From: Candidatus Lloydbacteria bacterium RIFCSPLOWO2_02_FULL_54_12
GTDB taxonomy: Bacteria > Patescibacteriota > Minisyncoccia > Phycocordibacterales > UBA6899
Length of the DNA: 11,997 nucleotides
Assembly: GCA_001819095.1 (NCBI GenBank)
Contig: MHLS01000059.1
Coordinates: 1 to 11,997 of the forward strand
Direction of reading: 5' to 3'
This document shows, one piece after another, positions 6,629 through 11,997 of the stretch. The first letter of the stretch is position 1. Each line of letters begins with the position of its first letter. The translations under genes were made by a program, and so were the position numbers. Below the pieces are notes generated by a model that saw nothing but the letters and a program-made list of their open reading frames with translations, did no database searches and was not told where the DNA came from.

Positions 6629-6663
6629 GTGTATCCCCGCGACAGAGTCGCGGGGTATTACAC
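6629..6663. repeat. Nested hairpin, copy 4
   Basis: Core with a perfect 9-bp stem CCCCGCGAC (6635-6643), loop AGA, GTCGCGGGG (6647-6655), flanked by TAT and TATT exactly as in copy 2. Short outer arms GTGTA (6629-6633) and TACAC (6659-6663). No T-run, so not a convincing terminator. Confidence 0.8.
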
Positions 6664-6688
6664 GCCAATAAACGATGGCATCACAAGA

Positions 6689-6835
6689 ATGATTTGGCCA
6701 TGAATTGGGTCCTACGCTCACATGCGTAAGGATTATGAGCAACAGATCAAAAATTGGGTGCCGCCGTTTGCGCCGGACGATTTCCGTTCGAAAAGAATTT
6801 TGGATGCCGGTTGCGGCATGCTTCGCACAAAGTTT
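6689..6835 (+). pseudogene. Remnant of a SAM-dependent methyltransferase N-terminus
   Basis: Seen: an open stretch from ATG 6722 reads MRKDYEQQIKNWVPPFAP and then KRILDAGCGM (6791-6820). The latter is motif I of class I methyltransferases, preceded at the usual distance by the W/P-rich lead-in of the family. After residue 33 the family pattern stops: the expected G-R after GCGM is LRTKF, and the frame ends at TGA 6878-6880, inside the convergent gene. Upstream, the same frame continues as MIWP but is cut by TGA at 6701-6703. Only about 35 to 45 of an expected 230 or more residues remain. It is the only recognisable coding trace on the plus strand, so it is probably debris of a gene lost in a rearrangement that brought the present neighbours together. 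It does not match the methyltransferase at 1823-2509 closely (LDAGCG against LDLGSG). Confidence 0.6.
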
Positions 6836-6854
6836 AGTACACGGTTGATCATGG

Positions 6855-8534
6855 TCACTTCGGCAACTCGTAGAGGTTGAGTCCATCGCCCGAGTAAAGG
6901 AGCGGAAGCCCGAGCGTATCGATCTTCCAGTCGGGATCTTTTTTCGTGTCCCAGAGCACATAGTCGAGGCGGTATGCGCGGCTGGCGGAAAGGAAGTCCG
7001 GCGCGGCGAGGAGATTTTCGGGTGTGAACTTGACGCGCTCCGGCGGAACGAAGTACAAAGGCAAAATATGTAAGTTATTCCACACTACATTGTTGTGCGT
7101 GAAGATCGGGACGAGTTCCGAAAGATCCTGATTCGTCATCACAACGGAGTCTTTCGGAGTATTTTCGTTCAACCAAACGAGTGCGCTCATGTAGCGTTGG
7201 TTGTCATGTGCAATGGGGACGTAGGATTGATACCCCGAATATTGCATCAAGATTCCCGTGGCGATGAAGACTGCTGAAAAGACCCACGGGAGTACAGCGA
7301 TGACGACGCGGTGCGGCGAGGGCAAGCGAGGGGGTTCCGTCGTAGTGTGGACGGCGGAAGGGATGTATCGTCCTATCAACTGCACAGCAAGGTAGGCGTA
7401 AATCACCGCAAAGATCGGGAGACTGAAGTAGCGCATGTAGTGCGCGTATTGGAGCACGACCCCTGTCACCACCTGCTGGTTCAGAACGAGAAAACAGGTC
7501 GCCAGAAGGCCACCGACGAAGAGCGCGTGGCCGCGCCGCGCATCGAACTCTCTGTACGCCTTCGTCAGGAAGAAATACGCCGCGAAAAGCACCGAAACGA
7601 AAAGCCACGGCTTGTACAGAATCGGGCGATGCTGGGGTGCCACCTTGAGCGCCCCGACCACCTGTGAGTAGTCGGGGTGAGTCGTGGCAAGGACGATCTC
7701 ACGAAGCGGATAATATGCGAGGAGAATTGCGCCGACGCTTGTGAGCACAAGATCTCCGGCCAGCGACCGTTTGCCGAAAAGGAGCCAGATGCCGACAAAG
7801 ATCGCGTTCAATGCGAGGAGGAATGTCCAACTGAAAAAATAAGTGAAGAACGCAAGCGCAAAGAGCGCACCGAGCACAAAGAACCACCGGCGGTTTCCGC
7901 CGTCGTGAATAAGAAGGAGAACATAGAGGTAAGCAAAAAGGAGGATCTGGCTCCATTGCGGGTTAACCGGTCGAGAGACAGGAATGAAGTCCCAAAAATA
8001 GTTGAGGTCAAACGAAATGAGGGTGACGATATGCCTCCATTCAAGCCACGCCAAACCAAGGAGGACCATCAAAGCGCCGGCGATCGACCACGAACGCGAG
8101 CGGGTGAGGCGGAAGGCAAGCGCATAAATGAGCAGAAACTGGATTGCCGGCAGGAGGAATTTGTAAACAAGATTCATGGTCGGCACCGAAACACCAAGCC
8201 ATTTCCCCGGATACGCTTGCATCATTTCTACGCCCCATGGGAAAAACTGCGGTCCATGGTGTTTGTACTCATATAGATAGGGGTTCCCAATCCTTCCCTC
8301 ATCATAAAACTCCTGCATGCGCGCGAGGTATGCCTCTTCGTCCTTTCCGGTCATCATCATGTAGAGCCCCTGATAGTGCTCTCCCTCGTTCACAATAAAA
8401 ATGACCTGCGGGGCGAGAACGAGCGCGCCGACAAAAAGCGCGAAGACAATCGCGATGACATGCGTTCTCGATATCGACGATAATTTTGCGAAATGCTCTC
8501 TCATTGAATATGCGGCTGCCAAAGCAGTACTCAT
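6855..8534 (-). CDS. Large polytopic membrane protein, putative GT-C glycosyltransferase, paralogue 2
   Basis: Seen: 559 residues. A first membrane segment (about 26-48) leads into an outside loop with VNEGEHYQG (48-56) and DEEAYLARMQEFYDEG (65-80), then GNPYLYEYK (83-91). About ten more hydrophobic segments reach roughly residue 435, and a hydrophilic C-terminal domain of about 120 residues ends the protein. Family knowledge: an acidic pair plus Tyr in the first outside loop is typical of GT-C enzymes that use polyprenyl-phosphate sugars. No named family is recognised, so the function is an inference and a polymerase or ligase is an alternative. It follows its broken paralogue by 24 bases and shares 86 of 104 residues with it over the C-terminus. 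Start: ATG 8534 is chosen for spacing. ATG 8504 (MREHFAK) is possible, and neither has a ribosome site. Confidence 0.7.
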   Translation of the reverse strand: MSTALAAAYSMREHFAKLSSISRTHVIAIVFALFVGALVLAPQVIFIVNEGEHYQGLYMMMTGKDEEAYLARMQEFYDEGRIGNPYLYEYKHHGPQFFPWGVEMMQAYPGKWLGVSVPTMNLVYKFLLPAIQFLLIYALAFRLTRSRSWSIAGALMVLLGLAWLEWRHIVTLISFDLNYFWDFIPVSRPVNPQWSQILLFAYLYVLLLIHDGGNRRWFFVLGALFALAFFTYFFSWTFLLALNAIFVGIWLLFGKRSLAGDLVLTSVGAILLAYYPLREIVLATTHPDYSQVVGALKVAPQHRPILYKPWLFVSVLFAAYFFLTKAYREFDARRGHALFVGGLLATCFLVLNQQVVTGVVLQYAHYMRYFSLPIFAVIYAYLAVQLIGRYIPSAVHTTTEPPRLPSPHRVVIAVLPWVFSAVFIATGILMQYSGYQSYVPIAHDNQRYMSALVWLNENTPKDSVVMTNQDLSELVPIFTHNNVVWNNLHILPLYFVPPERVKFTPENLLAAPDFLSASRAYRLDYVLWDTKKDPDWKIDTLGLPLLYSGDGLNLYELPK

Positions 8535-8558
8535 ACTAACGGTGATCGGCGATACTGG

Positions 8559-10190
8559 CTATTTCGGCACGCCGTAGATGTCGAACCCGTCACCCGAGTA
8601 AAGGAGCGGGAGCGAAAGGCGATCGATCTTCCAGTCGGGGTCTTTTTTCGTGTCCCAGAGCACATAGTCGAGGCGATATGCGCGACTCGCGGCAAGGAAG
8701 TCCGGCGCCGCGAGGAGATTTTCGGGTGTGAACTTGACACGCTCCGGCGGAACGAAGTACGAGGTTAGAATATGCACGCTATTCCAAACGACGTTGTTCT
8801 CCGTGTAGATGGGTATCAACTCCGAAAGATACTGATTCGCCATCACGACGGAGTCTTTCGGGGTGTTCTCCATTAACCACTGAAAAGCAATCCCGTATCG
8901 CTGGTCCTCATGCACGATGGGTGCATAGTGACGATAGGCCGAATACTGTGTGAGGATGCCCGTCGCAATGAAAACGAGCGCGACGACCCACGGCACAAAA
9001 CGAAAGAGCTTCTGTAAACGAGGGTTCCTCGCGGATAGTGCGGCAAAGAGCGCGGCACCAAGGAAAGCAAGCACGACGGCGAAGACCGGCTGGTTGAAGT
9101 ACCAGATATAGTGATAGTACTGAATAACGACCCCCGAAAGCACCTGCTGATTGAGCACGGCTATCGCGGTCGCAAGCAAGCCGAAAATGAAGAGTATGTG
9201 TGTGCGGCGAAGATTGACAACTCTCCACGCCTTCGTCGCATACACATAGATCCCAAACAAGGCCGTCACGAAAAGCCAAGGCCTGTGGAGGATGGGCCGA
9301 TGTTGCAATCCCACACCGACCCCGTTCTCCGCAACCTGCGCCTAATCGGGAAAATGGATCGCCGCGTAGATCTCCCAAAGCGGCGGGATCCCCGCCACGA
9401 TGGCCGCAAGCGTTGCAAGACCGAGCCCCCATGCCGAGCGCCTTTTCCCCGAGAGATACCACATGACCACGAAAACCGCGTTCAATGCGAGAATAAAGGT
9501 GAAACTGAAAAAATATGAATAAAAAGAAAAAGCGAGGATAATCGCGAGTAGAAAGAACCAGCGATAACTTTTACCTTCGTGAATATTCAAGAGACCGTGG
9601 AGATACAGAAAGAAAAGGAGCTGGCTTAACTGCGGCTGCACCGGACGCCCCGCGAAAAGAAAATGCGTCCGGAAGTATTCGTCGGCGTAAATGAGGTGCC
9701 GAAAATTCTCTCCGTCGAGATACGCGAGACCCATGAAGACCATAAGAGCGCCGGCCATCGACCACGAACGCGAGCGGCTCAAGCGGAAGACAAGCGCATA
9801 CACCAGCAGGAACTCGAGCGCGGGAAGAAGGAACTTGTAGACGAGGTTGATTGTCGGCACGGAGATCCCGAGCCACTTCCCCGGTGCCGCAAGCAGTGTC
9901 TCTCCCCCCGAGGACCAGAACTGGGGACCGTAGTACTTATATTCGTAGAGATAGGGGTTCCCGATCTTTCCGTCATCATAAAGTTGTTTCATGCTTGCGA
10001 GGTAGTGCGCCTCGTCACTTATCGCAAGCATATAGACTCCTTGATAATGTTCTCCCTCATTCACGATGAATGCAATCTGCGGGCCCACAATAACCGCGCC
10101 GGTCACAAACGCAAAAACAACCGCAAGGATATGACCCCTCAAGGGCGTCAGCAAGCGAGTAGAGAAACTTTTCAACGGCTGTTCATTCAT
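8559..10190 (-). pseudogene. Paralogue 1 of the same membrane protein, interrupted by an in-frame TAG
   Basis: Seen: one reading frame of 544 codons with TAG at 9342-9344 (codon 283). The first part, 282 residues from ATG 10190, has the membrane segment, VNEGEHYQG (43-51), SDEAHYLASM (58-67) and GNPYLYEYK (77-85). The frame after the stop continues without shift as AQVAENGVGVGLQHRPILH and runs to the same C-terminus as paralogue 2. There the matching position is Tyr (HPDYSQV against HFPD-stop-AQV), so one base change from TAT or TAC explains it. GTG 9314 with an upstream GGAG could in principle restart translation. The ATG overlaps the stop of the SGNH gene by 8 bases. Inferred role if read through: as for paralogue 2, a GT-C-like transferase. 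Otherwise it is a fresh pseudogene or a sequencing error, since both halves keep family-level conservation. Confidence 0.8.
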
Positions 10191-11115
10191 GGCATATCTT
10201 CGGTAACACTTCTTTGTCCAAAATAGTGCTGAACTTTTCGGCGCCGAGTGCGTTCAGGTGGTCGTTGTCACGGAACAATTCAAGAGCGGTGAATCGCCCG
10301 TCGCGCGAGTAGTCGAAGCGCAGACATCCGTACGCTTGACACAACCCCCCAAACAGTGCCTCGTTCTTCCGTTCGACCGATGGGTCCAGAAACTGATAAT
10401 ACGCCTCATTGGTCGGGGGCGAAACGATGCCCACACCGACCCCGCGCCCCTTGAGCATGCTAAGCATTTCGCGAAGATATTCCATGTTTTTCGCATAATT
10501 CTCCTCGCGAATAAGCCCCGAGTGGTAGGCGACTCTCTCTTTCCCCCGCACGGTAGTGACCGGCGAGCCGACATCTACCCTATACCACCCCGTTTCATCC
10601 AACTCCGACCAGCTCGGTGCTCCGTGCAGGAGGTAGCCAAGCGCGCTTTGTGACGTGTAGAGCATGAGGTAACTATAAGCCCGTGAATCGAGGGTGAGCT
10701 CGGGATGTCTCACACCCCAAATATTGTAATAAAAATAATCGCGCCAAACTTCCGGTGAGTCATGCAACTCATAACCGAGCGAAAAGTAAGACGCATCGAG
10801 AAGTACGCAGCGCAGTTGCGGCATCTCTTTCGCGTATTTCTTGACGAGTGCATTATCATAAAAAAATGACTGGCTTTGGTCCGCCAAATTGAATCCCTTG
10901 CGCGAGAAAAGTGCCGGATCAACGCCGAAAAACGTATGGGACGCGCCCAAAGCGAGGACCTCGATATCCTTTAACTGCCTTTCAAGAGCGCTCTTTTTGA
11001 TACCGTAGGTGGAAGGAATATTTCGGAGAAAGGACTCCGTATACACAAAAAGAAGGAGGAGCGGCAGGAGAAAAAGAGCGGAACGGAGGAGGAATGTGCG
11101 GCCTTCGTGATCCAT
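10183..11115 (-). CDS. SGNH-fold AlgJ/DltD-like protein
   Basis: Seen: 310 residues. An uncleaved signal anchor (about 9-27) is followed by LALGASHTFFGVDP (54-67), which fits the SGNH block I with Ser59 as nucleophile. DQSQSFFYD (79-87) comes next, and DNDHLNALGAEKFS near the C-terminus supplies a D283-x-x-H286 pair. Family knowledge: AlgJ, AlgX and DltD proteins have this layout, sit outside the membrane and move or transfer acyl groups delivered by an AlgI/DltB-type MBOAT partner. The gene directly upstream is that partner, with only 3 bases between them, so a joint O-acetylation role is a strong inference. The acceptor is unknown; a glycan made by the following GT-C-like proteins is likely. 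Start: the ATG precedes the anchor segment directly. The stop lies inside the next gene. Confidence 0.78.
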   Translation of the reverse strand: MDHEGRTFLLRSALFLLPLLLLFVYTESFLRNIPSTYGIKKSALERQLKDIEVLALGASHTFFGVDPALFSRKGFNLADQSQSFFYDNALVKKYAKEMPQLRCVLLDASYFSLGYELHDSPEVWRDYFYYNIWGVRHPELTLDSRAYSYLMLYTSQSALGYLLHGAPSWSELDETGWYRVDVGSPVTTVRGKERVAYHSGLIREENYAKNMEYLREMLSMLKGRGVGVGIVSPPTNEAYYQFLDPSVERKNEALFGGLCQAYGCLRFDYSRDGRFTALELFRDNDHLNALGAEKFSTILDKEVLPKICHE

Positions 11116-11118
11116 GTT

Positions 11119-11997
11119 TCAGAATTGAAAATAGATGAACTTGCGGTCCTCAAAGAACCCAAAATAAACAATGACGAAGATGAGCGCATAGTAACACGCC
11201 CACCGAAGTGCGGTCGGTTGAGCAAGGAATCGCTCCAAAAGTCCGTGCCTCGCACGAAGCCACTCGACGACCTCCATTAGGCCGATTGCGAGGATCGCCG
11301 TTAAGAACGTTTCTTTGCTGAAGCCTAGGTGTATGAGTTCGTTCTTCCACGGAAGGTAGCTGGTGAAGTCACCCGCACCCGAGAAGAGGTGCGTGACAAT
11401 GTACCAAGCGTCCTTGAGGTCGGCGGCGCGGAAGAATATCCATGCAAAGGACGAGAGGAGGAAAACGCATGTGATGCTCAATGCGGCGCGGACACGCGGA
11501 AGTCGTGCCAGTCCGAAAAACTCCGCCCACCGCTCACGCCACCTCTCAAAAACGATAGAAAGCACCAGATACACCCCATGAAGCGCTCCCCAGATAACGA
11601 AGGTCCAGTTCGCGCCGTGCCAGAGACCGGAGACGAGGAAGACGATGAGGAGGTTCGCATACCAACGCGGTACCGAGACGCGGCTTCCACCGAGCGGGAT
11701 GTAGAGGTAGTCGCGGAACCATGTTGAGAGCGAGATATGCCAGCGTTTCCAGAACTCGGCGACGGAGCGGGAGGCATACGGACGATCGAAATTGAGCATG
11801 AGGCGGAAACCGAGGACGCGTGCGGCGCCGCGGGCGATGTCGGAGTAGCCGGAGAAGTCGCAGTAGATCTGGAAGGCGAAGAAGATGGTGGCGACCCAGT
11901 ACGAGATGCCCGTGAAGTCGGCGGGGTTGTTGAAGACCACGTTCACTCCCGTGGCCAGTGTGTCGGCAACGACCACTTTTTTGAAGAAGCCCCAGAG
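11119..11997 (-). CDS. MBOAT family O-acyltransferase, AlgI-like (5' end outside window)
   Basis: Seen: 292 residues to the stop, open through the right edge. The first codons in the window read LWGFFKKVVVAD, a conserved AlgI stretch, so the true start lies beyond and roughly 180 to 200 residues are missing. Signatures follow in order: FQIYCDFSGYSDIARG (42-57), LNFDRPY (68-74), FWKRWHISLSTWFRDYLY (82-99), IPLGG and GLWHGANW (124-131). H87 and H127 match the two conserved MBOAT histidines, H127 being the catalytic type. Several membrane segments follow. Family knowledge: AlgI-type proteins pass acetyl groups from a cytoplasmic donor across the membrane for polysaccharide O-acetylation. The pairing with the SGNH gene is the usual one. 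The GTG at 11976 is an internal codon and not the start. Confidence 0.93.
   Translation of the reverse strand, partial: LWGFFKKVVVADTLATGVNVVFNNPADFTGISYWVATIFFAFQIYCDFSGYSDIARGAARVLGFRLMLNFDRPYASRSVAEFWKRWHISLSTWFRDYLYIPLGGSRVSVPRWYANLLIVFLVSGLWHGANWTFVIWGALHGVYLVLSIVFERWRERWAEFFGLARLPRVRAALSITCVFLLSSFAWIFFRAADLKDAWYIVTHLFSGAGDFTSYLPWKNELIHLGFSKETFLTAILAIGLMEVVEWLRARHGLLERFLAQPTALRWACYYALIFVIVYFGFFEDRKFIYFQF

Larger units (their letters stand above)
6132..6854. other. Gene-poor, repeat-dense junction between the two operons
   Basis: About 720 bases without an intact gene. From 6225 to 6663 it is almost continuous hairpin sequence, listed copy by copy in the entries that follow. From about 6689 to 6835 there is a plus-strand methyltransferase remnant. 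The first roughly 90 bases (6132-6224) are AT-rich and would hold the promoter of the gtrA operon, but no full promoter is convincing. No transposase, tRNA or direct-repeat attachment site was found. Confidence 0.7.

Noticed and set aside
6225..6663. CRISPR array
   Set aside because: The repeats are palindromic, unevenly spaced (about 60 to 190 bases apart) and lack spacers of constant length. No cas genes are present.
6701..6703. TGA read as glycine (alternative code of some CPR lineages) in the methyltransferase remnant
   Set aside because: TGA ends several intact genes here (1823-1825, 5682-5684, 10183-10185), so recoding is not supported.
7677..8276. Plus-strand open frame of 199 codons
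   Set aside because: It lies opposite the GT-C-like gene. Its Lys/Glu-rich translation is the mirror of hydrophobic codons and has no motif.

Overview
The window looks like a cell-surface glycan assembly locus from an uncultivated bacterium, plausibly of the Candidate Phyla Radiation (Patescibacteria, Parcubacteria-like). That placement is inference. It rests on the mix of AlgI-type, GtrA and GT-C-type membrane genes with no recognised homologue name, the scarcity of clear Shine-Dalgarno sequences, and GC-rich hairpin repeats between genes. TGA is a normal stop (for example at 1823-1825 and 10183-10185), so the code is the standard bacterial one. All intact genes lie on the minus strand, so transcription runs from high to low coordinates.

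Right half, in order of transcription: a membrane-bound O-acyltransferase of the AlgI family that runs off the right edge (11119-11997), an SGNH-fold AlgJ/DltD-like hydrolase or acyltransferase (10183-11115), and two tandem paralogous polytopic proteins that look like GT-C glycosyltransferases. The first of these paralogues (8559-10190) is interrupted by one in-frame TAG; the second (6855-8534) is open. The genes overlap or are 3 to 24 bases apart, so they are probably one operon for building and O-acetylating an exported polysaccharide.

Centre, 6132-6854: about 720 bases without an intact gene. It is packed with GC-rich hairpins, many of them a recurring core sitting in the apex of an unrelated longer inverted repeat. 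It also holds the only plus-strand coding trace, a methyltransferase N-terminal remnant.

Left half: a second tight operon with GtrA (lipid-linked sugar flippase type), a large FAD oxidoreductase related to UDP-galactopyranose mutase and protoporphyrinogen oxidase, a third GT-C-like membrane protein, a class I methyltransferase and a GT4 glycosyltransferase (6131 down to 713). After a 195-base gap with a long inverted repeat and a good sigma70-type promoter comes a short YdcF/DUF218-like gene (86-511). Together the left genes would make, flip, transfer and methylate sugars on a polyprenyl-linked glycan.

No tRNA, rRNA, CRISPR array or transposase gene was recognised. Positions 1-85, downstream of the last gene, show no gene and no convincing terminator.
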